A stretch of 64,000 nt of DNA, taken from positions 248,001-312,000 of the forward strand of contig NZ_SAIY01000001.1 in the NCBI RefSeq assembly GCF_010560025.1. Direction: 5' to 3'. Every line of letters begins with the position of its first letter. Positions within the stretch are counted from its first letter, which is position 1. Below are positions 1 through 10,436 of this stretch, one piece after another. Origin of the DNA: Verrucosispora sioxanthis. Lineage in GTDB: Bacteria > Actinomycetota > Actinomycetes > Mycobacteriales > Micromonosporaceae. The notes beneath the pieces are model-generated. The model was not told the origin of the DNA and did no database searches. It saw only the letters and a program-made list of their open reading frames with translations. Both the position numbers and the translations under genes were made by a program.

Positions 1-3000
1 ATGACCGACGGCATCCTGCTGGCCGAGTTGCAGACCGACCGGATGCTGCGCCAGTACGACACGTTGATCATCGACGAGGCGCACGAGCGCAGCCTCAACA
101 TCGACTTCATTCTCGGGTACCTCCGGCAGCTCCTGCCGCGCCGCCCCGACCTCAAGGTGATCATCACCTCGGCGACCATCGAGACCGACCGGTTCGCCCG
201 ACACTTCGCCGGGCCACCGACCGCCGAGCATCCCGACGGCGAGCCGGCACCGGTGGTGGAGGTCTCCGGCCGGACCTATCCGGTCGAGGTGCGCTACCGG
301 CCGCTGGTCGAGGTCGCCGGAGGCGACGAGGAGGATGCCGACGAGGAGAACGTCCGCGACCAGGTCCAGGCCATCGGTGACGCCGTCGAGGAGCTGGCCG
401 CCGAAGGGCCGGGCGACATCCTGGTCTTCCTCAGCGGTGAGCGGGAGATCCGGGACACCGCCGAGGCGCTGGGCAAGCTGGTGCAGAACAAGCGGTCCCT
501 GCTCGGCACCGAGATCCTGCCGCTGTACGCCCGGCTCAGCGTCGCCGAGCAGCACCGGGTCTTCGCCCCGCACGGGGGACGCCGGGTGGTGCTGGCCACG
601 AACGTCGCGGAAACCTCGCTGACCGTGCCCGGCATCAAGTACGTGGTGGATCCCGGCACCGCCCGGATCTCCCGCTACTCGCAGCGGCTGAAGGTGCAGC
701 GGCTGCCGATCGAGCCGATCTCGCAGGCCAGCGCCAACCAGCGCAAGGGTCGCTGCGGACGTACCTCGGACGGCATCTGCATCCGGCTCTACGACGAGCA
801 GGATTTCGACTCCCGTCCCGAGTTCACCGACCCGGAGATCCTGCGGACCAACCTGGCCTCGGTCATCCTCCAGATGACCGCCATCGGCCTGGGCGACATC
901 GCGGCGTTCCCGTTCATCGACCCGCCGGACCGGCGCAACATCACCGACGGCGTCAACCTGCTGCACGAGCTGGGCGCGCTCGACCCGGCCGAGAGCGACC
1001 CGACGGGACGGCTCACCACTCTCGGCCGACGGTTGGCCCAGTTGCCGGTCGACCCCCGGCTGGCCCGGATGGTGCTTGAGGGGGAACGCAACGGCTGCGC
1101 CACCGAGGTGATGGTGATCGCCGCGGCCCTGTCCATCCAGGATCCGCGCGAGCGGCCGGCGGAGAAACAGGCCCAGGCCGACCAGGCGCACGCCCGGTTC
1201 GCCGACGCCGAATCCGACTTCGTCGCGTACCTCAACCTCTGGCGGTACCTGCGCGAGCAGCAGCGGGCCCTCTCCTCCAGCGCGTTCCGCCGGATGTGTC
1301 GAGCCGAGTACCTCAACTACCTGCGGGTCCGGGAGTGGCAGGACATCGTCAGCCAGTTGCGCCAGGTGCTGCGTACCCCTGACGACAGGAACCGGGGACG
1401 CGGCCGGCGGGGCGGCCCGGACGTCGCGCCCGACGGCGGCGGGCGGCGCCAGGGCGGCGCGGATCTGCCGGAGGAGATCGACACACCGAAGGTGCACCAG
1501 TCGCTGCTGCCGGGCCTGCTGTCGCACATCGGCCTCAAGGACGCGCAGAAGCACGAGTACCTGGGCGCGCGTGGGGCGAAGTTCGCCCTGTTCCCGGGCT
1601 CGGCGCTGTTCCGCAAGCCGCCCCGCTGGGTGATGGCCGCCGAGCTGGTGGAGACCTCCCGGCTGTGGGGGCGGGTGAACGGGCGGATCGAGCCGGAGTG
1701 GGTCGAGCCGCTCGCCCAGCACCTGGTCAAGCGCAGTTACAGCGAGCCGCACTGGGAGAAGAAGCAGGCGGCGGTGATGGCGTACGAGAAGGTCACCCTC
1801 TTCGGCGTCCCGCTGGTCACCTCGCGCAAGGTCAACTTCGGCCGGATCGACCCGACGCTGAGCCGGGAGTTGTTCATCCGGCACGCGCTGGTCGAGGGCG
1901 ACTGGTCCACCCACCACCAGTTCTGGCGGGACAACCAGCGGCTGCTGGCCGAGATCGAGGAGCTGGAGAACCGGGCCCGGCGGCGCGACATCCTGGTCGA
2001 CGACGAGACGATCTTCCAGTTCTACGACGAGCGGATCCCGGCCGAGGTGGTCTCCGGGCGGCACTTCGACAGCTGGTGGAAGAAGATTCGCCGCGAGCGG
2101 CCCGAGCTGCTCACCTTCACCCGGGAGCTGCTGGTCAACGCGGGTCGGGGCGGGCTGGACGAGGCCGACTACCCCGACCAGTGGCGGGCCGACGGGGTGG
2201 CGCTGCCGCTGACGTACACGTTCGAGCCCGGTACCCCGACCGACGGCGTGACGGTGGACATCCCGCTGCCGCTGCTCAACCAGGTGCCCGCCGAGAGCTT
2301 CGACTGGCAGGTGCCGGGGCTGCGCGAGGAGCTGGTCGTCGCGCTGATCCGGTCACTGCCGAAGCCGGTACGGCGCAACTTCGTGCCGGTCCCCGACTAC
2401 GCCCGAGCCGCGCTCGCCGCGATCACCGTCGGCGAGGAGCCGCTGCTGGACGCGCTGACCCGGCAGCTGCGGCGGATGACCGGGGTGACCGTACCCCGGG
2501 ACGCGTGGGATCTCGGCAGGCTGCCGCCGCACCTGAGGGTCACCTTCCGGGTGCTCGGCGACGACGACAAACCGGTCGCCGAGGGCAAGGACCTGCCGGC
2601 CCTGCAACGCCAGCTCAAGGCGGAGGTACGCCAGGTGGTGGCCGCCGCCGCACCGGAGGTGGCCCGATCGGGGCTGACCGGCTGGGAGATCGGTACGCTG
2701 CCGCGCACCATCGAGCAGGTCCGGGCCGGGTACGCGGTGACCGCCTACCCGGCGCTGGTGGACGAGGGCGCCACGGTCGGGGTGAAGGTGTTCGACTCAC
2801 CGGGCGAGCAGGAGGCAGCCCACTGGGCCGGTACCCGGCGACTGCTGCGGCTGACCGTGCCGTCCCCGGCGAAGTTCCTCCAGGGGCGGCTGAGCAACGA
2901 GGCGAAGCTGGCGTTGTCCCGCAACCCGCACGGCGGGGTGCAGGCGTTGATCGAGGACGCGGCCGGCGCGGCGATCGACAAGCTGATCGCCGACGCGGGC

Positions 3001-3531
3001 GGGCCGGCCTGGGACGAGGCGGGTTTCGTCGCGCTGCGCGAGAAGGTCCGGGCCGACCTGGTGGACACGGTGGTGGCGGTGATGGACCGGGTCCGGGGGG
3101 TGCTCGCCGCCGCCTACGCGGTGCAGCAGCGCCTGGGCGCGACGCGGAACCTGGCCGTGGTGGCCGCCCTGGCCGACATCCGCAACCAGCTCACCGGCCT
3201 CGTCCACGGCGGCTTCATCACCGAGGCCGGATACGCCCGGCTGCCCGACCTGCTGCGCTACCTGACCGCGATCGAGCGTCGACTGGACCGGCTGCCGAGC
3301 AACCCGGCCCGGGACAAGCAGCAGCAGGACCGCGTCGCGGTGGTGCAGCGCGAGTACGACGAGTTCCTGGCCGCCCTGCCCGCGGCGCGACGCTCGTCGC
3401 CGGCGGTCCGCCAGATCCGCTGGATGATCGAGGAGTTGCGGGTCAGCATCTTCGCCCAGGCCCTCGGCACCCCCTACCCCGTCTCGGAACAACGCATCTA
3501 CCGCGCCATGGACGACGCCGAGAACGGTTAG
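1..3531 (+). CDS. hrpA: ATP-dependent RNA helicase HrpA, 5'-truncated by window edge
   Basis: DEAH-box RNA helicase of the HrpA/DHX type, expected to unwind or remodel RNA in the cytoplasm. The visible 1176 residues begin just before motif II: DEAH is at residues 25-28, SAT (motif III) near 57-59, TNVAETSLT (motif V) near 200-208 and QRKGRCGR (motif VI) at 247-254. Helicase-associated and OB-like regions follow, then the long C-terminal domain seen in bacterial HrpA. The Walker A motif and roughly the first hundred-plus residues must lie upstream of the window, so the ATG at base 1 is internal and not the start. A low-complexity Arg/Gly insert sits near residues 463-480. The stop overlaps the stop of the convergent LysR gene by 4 bp. 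Family assignment is secure from motif order and total length close to the usual 1300 residues. Confidence 0.95.
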   Translation: MTDGILLAELQTDRMLRQYDTLIIDEAHERSLNIDFILGYLRQLLPRRPDLKVIITSATIETDRFARHFAGPPTAEHPDGEPAPVVEVSGRTYPVEVRYRPLVEVAGGDEEDADEENVRDQVQAIGDAVEELAAEGPGDILVFLSGEREIRDTAEALGKLVQNKRSLLGTEILPLYARLSVAEQHRVFAPHGGRRVVLATNVAETSLTVPGIKYVVDPGTARISRYSQRLKVQRLPIEPISQASANQRKGRCGRTSDGICIRLYDEQDFDSRPEFTDPEILRTNLASVILQMTAIGLGDIAAFPFIDPPDRRNITDGVNLLHELGALDPAESDPTGRLTTLGRRLAQLPVDPRLARMVLEGERNGCATEVMVIAAALSIQDPRERPAEKQAQADQAHARFADAESDFVAYLNLWRYLREQQRALSSSAFRRMCRAEYLNYLRVREWQDIVSQLRQVLRTPDDRNRGRGRRGGPDVAPDGGGRRQGGADLPEEIDTPKVHQSLLPGLLSHIGLKDAQKHEYLGARGAKFALFPGSALFRKPPRWVMAAELVETSRLWGRVNGRIEPEWVEPLAQHLVKRSYSEPHWEKKQAAVMAYEKVTLFGVPLVTSRKVNFGRIDPTLSRELFIRHALVEGDWSTHHQFWRDNQRLLAEIEELENRARRRDILVDDETIFQFYDERIPAEVVSGRHFDSWWKKIRRERPELLTFTRELLVNAGRGGLDEADYPDQWRADGVALPLTYTFEPGTPTDGVTVDIPLPLLNQVPAESFDWQVPGLREELVVALIRSLPKPVRRNFVPVPDYARAALAAITVGEEPLLDALTRQLRRMTGVTVPRDAWDLGRLPPHLRVTFRVLGDDDKPVAEGKDLPALQRQLKAEVRQVVAAAAPEVARSGLTGWEIGTLPRTIEQVRAGYAVTAYPALVDEGATVGVKVFDSPGEQEAAHWAGTRRLLRLTVPSPAKFLQGRLSNEAKLALSRNPHGGVQALIEDAAGAAIDKLIADAGGPAWDEAGFVALREKVRADLVDTVVAVMDRVRGVLAAAYAVQQRLGATRNLAVVAALADIRNQLTGLVHGGFITEAGYARLPDLLRYLTAIERRLDRLPSNPARDKQQQDRVAVVQREYDEFLAALPAARRSSPAVRQIRWMIEELRVSIFAQALGTPYPVSEQRIYRAMDDAENG

Positions 3532-4460
3532 GGCAGGGGCTCGACGCCGGGTGGGAGTTGGGCGGTGGCGGTGGCGGTGTGGACGTAGTCGAGCAGGATG
3601 CGGCGTAGTTCGCGGCCGGCGTGGGTGGGCACGGCGTCGCGGCGGCGGGCCACGGCGATGGTGCGGCGGACGCCGGGTGGGGCCAACCGGGTGACGCGGA
3701 TGCCGGCCCGGCGGGCCACCACCATGCCGGGTACGACGGCGATGCCCAGCCCGGCCTCGACGAAGCTGAGCACCGCGTCCATCTCCCCGCCGTCCACCGA
3801 CAGGGTCGGTTCGAAGCCGGCGCCCCGGCACGCCTGGAGGGTGGCGTCGCGCAGGTCGTAGCCCTCGCGGAACATCACCATCGGCTGGTCGCGCAGGTCG
3901 GTGATGCGTAGCTCGGCACCGGGGGTGGCGGTGGGCACCGGGTCGACCGAGGCGACCACCAGGTTCTCGGTGAGGATCGGGTCGGCCCGCAGGCCGGCGT
4001 CGGTGCCCTGGGAGGGCATGATGATCAGTGCGAGATCGAGGTCGCCCCGGAGCAGGTCACGGACCAGGTCCTGCGAGCCGCCTTCCTCCATCCGCAGGTC
4101 GACGGTGGGGTGGGCGTCGCGGAACCGGCGCAGCACCGGCGGGGCGAGCGAGGTGGCGAGGCTGGGGGTGGCGCCGAGGCGTACCCGGCCGCGCCGCAGG
4201 CCGACAAGTTCCTGCACCTCCCGGGTGGCGGTCTCGACGTCGGCCAGGATCCGGGTGGCCAACGGCAGCAGCACCTCGCCCGCCGCGGTCAGCGTTATGT
4301 TGCCCCTTACCCGCTCGAACAGGGGTGCGCCGAGGGTGTCCTCCAACGCGTGAATTTGCTTACTCAACGACGGCTGGGTGATGCCCACGATGTCGGCCGC
4401 CTGGGTGAAATGTCGTACTTCGGCCACCGCGACGAAGTACTTCAGCTGATGGAGCTGCAT
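3528..4460 (-). CDS. LysR-family transcriptional regulator, divergent from sdhCAB
   Basis: A 310-residue LysR-type regulator. Its N-terminus carries the typical winged helix-turn-helix (residues about 1-60, reading QLHQLKYFVAVAE, then TQPSLSKQIHALE). A periplasmic-binding-like effector domain follows (about 90-295). It starts at an ATG only 4 bp from a 15-bp palindrome with the T-N11-A pattern of LysR operators and is transcribed away from sdhC. The usual logic of the family is therefore autorepression plus control of the divergent succinate dehydrogenase operon; this is inference from position. The effector is unknown. Its stop codon overlaps that of hrpA tail to tail. Confidence 0.9.
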   Translation of the reverse strand: MQLHQLKYFVAVAEVRHFTQAADIVGITQPSLSKQIHALEDTLGAPLFERVRGNITLTAAGEVLLPLATRILADVETATREVQELVGLRRGRVRLGATPSLATSLAPPVLRRFRDAHPTVDLRMEEGGSQDLVRDLLRGDLDLALIIMPSQGTDAGLRADPILTENLVVASVDPVPTATPGAELRITDLRDQPMVMFREGYDLRDATLQACRGAGFEPTLSVDGGEMDAVLSFVEAGLGIAVVPGMVVARRAGIRVTRLAPPGVRRTIAVARRRDAVPTHAGRELRRILLDYVHTATATAQLPPGVEPLP

Positions 4461-4464
4461 CTAC

Positions 4465-4479
4465 ATAGCTTATGGCTAT
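4465..4479. promoter_or_regulatory. Candidate LysR operator (T-N11-A palindrome)
   Basis: ATAGC, five bases, GCTAT forms a perfect 5-bp-arm palindrome with the T-N11-A spacing of LysR boxes. It lies between the LysR start codon (4460) and the sdhC promoter, where an autoregulatory operator is expected. It also resembles the ATAG...CTAT half of an OxyR site, but one inner position differs. No footprint or alignment was available. Confidence 0.5.
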
Positions 4480-4500
4480 CAAGACTGCGGTGTCGATGCA

Positions 4501-4530
4501 TTGGACGACTGATCGAAGTCCTCCTAGCGT
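4501..4530 (+). promoter_or_regulatory. Candidate sdhCAB promoter, possibly giving a leaderless mRNA
   Basis: TTGGAC at 4501-4506 and TAGCGT at 4525-4530 are separated by 18 bp and fit an actinobacterial housekeeping promoter. Transcription would begin about 7 bases after the -10, almost exactly at the GTG at 4538 chosen as the sdhC start. No ribosome binding site precedes that GTG, as expected for a leaderless transcript. Confidence 0.45.
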
Positions 4531-4537
4531 CGGTCGA

Positions 4538-5230
4538 GTGGTAGTCACGACGAGAACCCGGTCGCCCATCCGATCGAATGTCGGCCTCAAGGCCGTCATG
4601 GCGGTGACGGGCATCCTGCTGGTGCTGTTCCTCATCGCCCACATGCTGGGCAACCTGAAGATCTTCTCAGGCGCGTCCTCGTTCGACCACTACGCGCACT
4701 GGCTGCGCGAGATCGGCGTCCCGCTGCTGCCCAGCGCCGGGTTCCTGTGGATCCAACGGGTCGGCCTGCTGACGGCGGTGCTGCTGCACATCTGGGCCGC
4801 CACGGTGCTGGCGTTGCGGGCCCGCGCCGCCCGCCCGGTCCGCTACGCCCACCGCAAGAAGGTCCGCGGCAGCTACGCGGCCCGCACCATGCGCTGGGGC
4901 GGCGTGATCATCCTGCTCTTCGTGATCTACCACATCCTGGACCTGACCACCGGCACGCTGAACCCGGTCGGCGACCCGTCCCGGCCGTACGCCAACGTGG
5001 TCGCCGACTTCGCCCCGCAGCGCTGGTACGTCACGGCCTTCTACACCCTGGCGATCGTCGCGCTCGGCTTCCACCTGCGGCACGGCGTGTTCAGCGCGCT
5101 GCGCAGCCTGGGCCAGCAGACCCCGCGCGGCGAGCAGCGGGCCCGGGTGGTGGCGCTGGTCTTCGCCGTCGTGCTCTGCGCCGGCTACCTCGTGGTCCCG
5201 TTCGCCGTACTCACCGGATTGGTGTCCTGA
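4538..5230 (+). CDS. sdhC: Succinate dehydrogenase cytochrome b subunit
   Basis: Membrane anchor of succinate:quinone oxidoreductase (complex II, TCA cycle and respiratory chain). The 230-residue product has about five hydrophobic helices, starting at [20 protein letters not shown]. Histidines in or near them (LIAHML, LLHIWA, IYHILD, GFHLRHG) are candidate haem ligands. No sdhD follows, so this is the single-anchor type with one large SdhC, as in Bacillus and one of the actinobacterial enzymes. I chose the GTG at 4538 because the frame upstream runs through the LysR palindrome and promoter. An ATG at 4496 is the alternative. It is the first gene of sdhCAB, with only 2 bp before sdhA. Confidence 0.92.
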   Translation: MVVTTRTRSPIRSNVGLKAVMAVTGILLVLFLIAHMLGNLKIFSGASSFDHYAHWLREIGVPLLPSAGFLWIQRVGLLTAVLLHIWAATVLALRARAARPVRYAHRKKVRGSYAARTMRWGGVIILLFVIYHILDLTTGTLNPVGDPSRPYANVVADFAPQRWYVTAFYTLAIVALGFHLRHGVFSALRSLGQQTPRGEQRARVVALVFAVVLCAGYLVVPFAVLTGLVS

Positions 5231-5232
5231 CC

Positions 5233-7166
<1,934 letters not shown>

Positions 7167-7170
<4 letters not shown>

Positions 7171-7928
7171 ACCTGACCCTGCGCATCTGGCGCCAGTCCG
7201 GCCCCCAGGACAAGGGTCGGATGGTGACGTACCAGGTCGACGACGTCTCCCCGGACATGTCGTTCCTGGAGATGCTCGACGTGCTCAACGAGCGGCTCAT
7301 CCTCGCGGGCGAGGAGCCGGTCGCCTTCGACCACGACTGCCGTGAGGGCATCTGCGGCATGTGCGGCCTGATGATCAATGGGGACGCGCACGGGCCGCAG
7401 CGCGGCACCACCGCCTGCCAGCTGCACATGCGGCAGTTCTCCGACGGCGACACCATCGACATCGAGCCGTGGCGCGCGCGGGCCTTCCCGGTCATCAAGG
7501 ACCTGGTGGTCAACCGCAACGCCTTCGACAAGATCATCGCCGCTGGCGGGTACGTCACGGCGCCCACCGGCAGCGCGCCGGAGGCGCACTCCGTACCGGT
7601 GGCCAAGGCCGACGCCGACGCCGCCTTCGAGTCCGCCGCGTGCATCGGCTGCGGCGCCTGCGTGGCCGCCTGCCCGAACGGCTCCGGGATGCTGTTCACC
7701 GCCGCCAAGGTCACCCAGCTCTCGCTGCTCCCGCAGGGCCAGCCCGAGCGCTACACCCGGGTGATCGGCATGGTCGACGCGCACGACGAGGCCGGCTTCG
7801 GCGGCTGCACCAACGCCGGCGAGTGCACCGTGGTCTGCCCCAAGGGCATCCCGCTGACCACCATCGGCCGCCTCAACCGCGACTACCTCACCGCGACCAG
7901 CCGCCACGCCGACACCCCCGGCACCTGA
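7167..7928 (+). CDS. sdhB: Succinate dehydrogenase iron-sulfur subunit
   Basis: Electron-transfer subunit linking SdhA to the membrane quinone site. The 253-residue protein has the three expected cysteine sets in order: the 2Fe-2S plant-type cluster ([10 protein letters not shown], then a Cys in TTACQ), the 4Fe-4S set [12 protein letters not shown] and the 3Fe-4S region [14 protein letters not shown]. It starts at a GTG inside the sdhA stop region. It is the last gene of the operon and is followed by a strong hairpin (7953-8013) that may end transcription. Confidence 0.97.
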
Positions 7929-7952
7929 CCACACCCCGACCGGATTTCCTCC

Positions 7953-8013
7953 GTTGACCATGAGGTTGGCGGCAGTTGTTGATCTTCAAGCTGCCGCCAA
8001 CCTCATGATCAAC
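7953..8013. repeat. Long hairpin element after sdhB (REP-like or terminator)
   Basis: Arms 7953-7975 and 7991-8013 are complementary over 23 bp with a single mismatch, around a 15-nt loop. The core arm reads catgaggttggcggcag. A stem this long and near-perfect without a T-run suits either an actinobacterial factor-independent terminator or an interspersed palindromic repeat. I recall similar motifs between genes in Micromonospora-type genomes, but could not search. Confidence 0.7.
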
Positions 8014-8098
8014 CCCTGCGGAGGTGGGGTAGGCCGGTTAGGGGGCGCTGGCGCGGGTAGCAGGTCAGCTACGGGGACGGCGGCGACTAGGGGGCGAC

Positions 8099-9280
8099 AT
8101 GCGGGCACTTACCTGGCACGGCAAGCGGGACGTACGGGTCGAGGAGGTGCCCGACCCGAGGATCGAGGACCCGACCGACGCGATCGTGCGGATCACCTCG
8201 ACCGCCATCTGCGGCTCGGACCTGCACCTGTACGAAGTCCTCGGGCCCTACCTCAAGCCGGGTGACATCCTCGGTCACGAGCCGATGGGCATCGTCGAGG
8301 AGGTCGGGTCGGGGGTTACCCGCCTCAAGCCCGGCGACCGGGTGGTGGTGCCGTTCAACATCTCCTGTGGATCCTGCTGGATGTGCCAGCGGCAGCTCTA
8401 CGCCCAGTGCGAGACCACCCAGGTCACCGCCGAGGGCAAGGGCGCCGCGCTGTTCGGCTACACCTCCCTCTACGGCGCGGTGCCCGGCGGACAGGCCCAG
8501 TTCCTCCGCGTTCCGTTCGCCGAGTTCGGTCCGGTCAAGGTGCCGGACGACGGGCCGGACGAGCGGTGGCTCTACCTCTCCGACATCCTGCCGACCGCGT
8601 GGCAGGCGGTGAAGTACGCCGACACCCCACCCGGCGGCACCCTGGCGGTCTTCGGGCTGGGGCCGGTCGGGCAGTTCTGTGCCCGCATCGGCCGCCACCT
8701 CGGCGCGGACCGGGTGATCGGCCTCGACGTGGTGCCGGAGCGGCTGGAGATGGCCCGCCGGCACGGCGTGGAGGTGCTCGACATCTCCCAACTCGACGAC
8801 GTGCCCGGCACGTTGATCGACCTGGTGGACGGGCGCGGGCCGGACGCGGTGATCGACGCGGTCGGGATGGAGTCGCACGGCGCGCCGCTGGGCAAGCTCG
8901 GCCAGGCCGCCGCCGGGTTGCTGCCGGACAAGCTCGCCCAGCCGATGATCGACAAGGTCGGGGTGGACCGGCTGGTCGCGCTCAAGGCCGCGCTCAAGGC
9001 CGTCCGGCGCGGCGGCACCGTCTCCATCTCCGGGGTGTACGGCGGCGAGGTCGACCCGTTGCCGCTGATGGAGATGTTCGACCGGGGCATCCAGGTGCGG
9101 ATGGGTCAGTGCCACGTACGGCGCTGGACCGACGAGATCATCCCCCTGCTCACCGACGACGACCCGCTCGGCGTGACCGACCTGCGTACCCACCGGCTGC
9201 CGCTGGAGCAGGCGCCGCAGGCGTACGAGATGTTCCAGAAGAAGCAGGACGGCTGTGTGAAGGTCGTCCTCGCCTCGTGA
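8099..9280 (+). CDS. Zinc-dependent alcohol dehydrogenase (medium-chain, formaldehyde-dehydrogenase-like)
   Basis: Cytoplasmic medium-chain dehydrogenase of 393 residues. The catalytic zinc site is seen as ICGSDLH (Cys near residue 39) and GHEPMGIVEEVG. The structural zinc cysteines follow the C-x2-C-x2-C-x7-C pattern in CGSCWMCQRQLYAQC. The nucleotide-binding glycine motif is FGLGPVGQFCARIG near residue 185. The long form with an inserted segment around 250-300 resembles the glutathione-independent formaldehyde dehydrogenase group, but the real alcohol or aldehyde substrate cannot be read from sequence. It stands alone: the hairpin after sdhB is upstream and a palindrome before the next gene is downstream. 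ATG start, no strong ribosome site. Confidence 0.85.
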   Translation: MRALTWHGKRDVRVEEVPDPRIEDPTDAIVRITSTAICGSDLHLYEVLGPYLKPGDILGHEPMGIVEEVGSGVTRLKPGDRVVVPFNISCGSCWMCQRQLYAQCETTQVTAEGKGAALFGYTSLYGAVPGGQAQFLRVPFAEFGPVKVPDDGPDERWLYLSDILPTAWQAVKYADTPPGGTLAVFGLGPVGQFCARIGRHLGADRVIGLDVVPERLEMARRHGVEVLDISQLDDVPGTLIDLVDGRGPDAVIDAVGMESHGAPLGKLGQAAAGLLPDKLAQPMIDKVGVDRLVALKAALKAVRRGGTVSISGVYGGEVDPLPLMEMFDRGIQVRMGQCHVRRWTDEIIPLLTDDDPLGVTDLRTHRLPLEQAPQAYEMFQKKQDGCVKVVLAS

Positions 9281-9320
9281 GCCCATCGACGGGGTCACCT
9301 ACGTCGATCCGTCCGCCTAG

Positions 9321-9339
9321 GGTGTGTCCTGGACACACC
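9321..9339. promoter_or_regulatory. 19-bp palindrome upstream of the serine hydrolase gene
   Basis: The arms ggtgtgtcc and ggacacacc are perfectly complementary around one central base and end 22 bp before the GTG at 9362. A TAGGGT that could serve as a -10 element overlaps the left arm (9318-9323). The dense symmetry and position suit a repressor operator; a short terminator for the preceding dehydrogenase gene is the other reading. Confidence 0.45.
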
Positions 9340-9361
9340 AGGGCACCGACGGGAGAGACGA

Positions 9362-10384
9362 GTGACCATTCGGATGGACCGCAGGACCGCGCTCGGCCTG
9401 GGCACCGTGGCGACGGCCGGCGCCGTGTTCGGCACCGCGATGCCCGCCGCCGCTGACCCGACCGAGCAGGCGGGCACGGGTGGCGAGGCGGGCAGTGACC
9501 GCGAACGGCTCGCCGCCCGCATCGCCGCGGCCTTCCACCGGGTGAGCAGCCGGGCCGGCGGCAACTGGCAGGCGTACGTCAGCCTGGCCGGTCCGGACGG
9601 GCCGCTGGTCGCGGTGAACGAGTCGGCGGACCTGCGGATCGAGGCGTACAGCGTCAACAAGATCGCCGTGGCGGTCGCGGTGCTGGACAAGGTCGACCGG
9701 GGCCTGCTCGCCCTCGACCACCAGGTGGAGGTGACCGAGGCGATCGTGGTGACCGGCGGTGACGGCATCTTCAGCCTGGACGGCGCCTACCCCAGTCTGG
9801 TGACCGTCGGCCACGTCCTGGCGAACCTGCTGACCGTCTCCGACGACACCGCGGTCCGGCTCTGCGGGCTGGTCTGCCCGGCCGCCGAGATCAACCAGAT
9901 CCTGGTCGCTAAGGGCTTCCCGAACACGCAGGTGCAGCCGGTGGCCAACCCGAACCGCTTCTTTCTGGGCACCAGCACGCCCCGGGAGACCCATGACCTG
10001 CTGCGGGCGCTGGTCGCCGGCACCCTGCTCTCCCCCGCCTCGACCGACCGGGTGCTGCGACTGCTGCGCTCGCCGGTGGCGTTCACCGACGGGGTACGTC
10101 GCGAGATGTCCTCCGCCGAACGGGCCCGCGTCGCCACCAAGGCGGGCTGGTACGCCGACGCCCGCCACGAAGCCGGAGTGATCTTCGACACCGCCGGCGC
10201 GCCACTGGTGACGTACGCCCTCTTCGCCGACGGGCAGGCCGACGCGGACGACTTCGGCGCCACCCACCCCGCCGTGCAGGCACGCGCCCGGTGGGGCCGA
10301 CGGGTCATGGACCTGACCGCCGGTGTCGGCGGCACCGGCACCACCCACCGCAAGCACCTGTACCGCCCCAGCAACGGCGGCTGA
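9362..10384 (+). CDS. Tat-exported serine hydrolase of the class A beta-lactamase fold
   Basis: A 340-residue protein with a twin-arginine signal (DRRTALGLG, then a hydrophobic stretch ending in AAAADP near residue 32), so it is probably exported folded. The mature part has SVNK near residues 97-100 as the SxxK nucleophile motif, VSDD near 160 at the SDN position and KAG near 260 at the KTG position. The second and third motifs depart from true class A enzymes (SDN, KTG), so a peptidase or penicillin-binding-like hydrolase is as likely as a resistance beta-lactamase. The GTG at 9362 has a GGGAGA-type ribosome site; ATG 9374 (MDRRTALG) is the alternative start. A 19-bp palindrome lies just upstream. 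Confidence 0.75.
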   Translation: MTIRMDRRTALGLGTVATAGAVFGTAMPAAADPTEQAGTGGEAGSDRERLAARIAAAFHRVSSRAGGNWQAYVSLAGPDGPLVAVNESADLRIEAYSVNKIAVAVAVLDKVDRGLLALDHQVEVTEAIVVTGGDGIFSLDGAYPSLVTVGHVLANLLTVSDDTAVRLCGLVCPAAEINQILVAKGFPNTQVQPVANPNRFFLGTSTPRETHDLLRALVAGTLLSPASTDRVLRLLRSPVAFTDGVRREMSSAERARVATKAGWYADARHEAGVIFDTAGAPLVTYALFADGQADADDFGATHPAVQARARWGRRVMDLTAGVGGTGTTHRKHLYRPSNGG

Positions 10385-10436
10385 ACCCGGCCGGCGGCGG
10401 CTACCGTGGACCTCGGGGATCAACAGAGGGGGGACC

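Noticed and set aside
1665..3608. A 647-codon plus-strand frame inside hrpA
   Set aside because: Out-of-frame shadow made of Arg/Ala/Gly/Pro with no domain.
4472..4537. An upstream ATG (4472) as the sdhC start
   Set aside because: It would put coding sequence over the LysR palindrome and promoter and adds residues not expected in SdhC.
9362..10384. A true antibiotic-resistance class A beta-lactamase
   Set aside because: The SDN and KTG positions differ from active class A enzymes, so only the general fold can be claimed.
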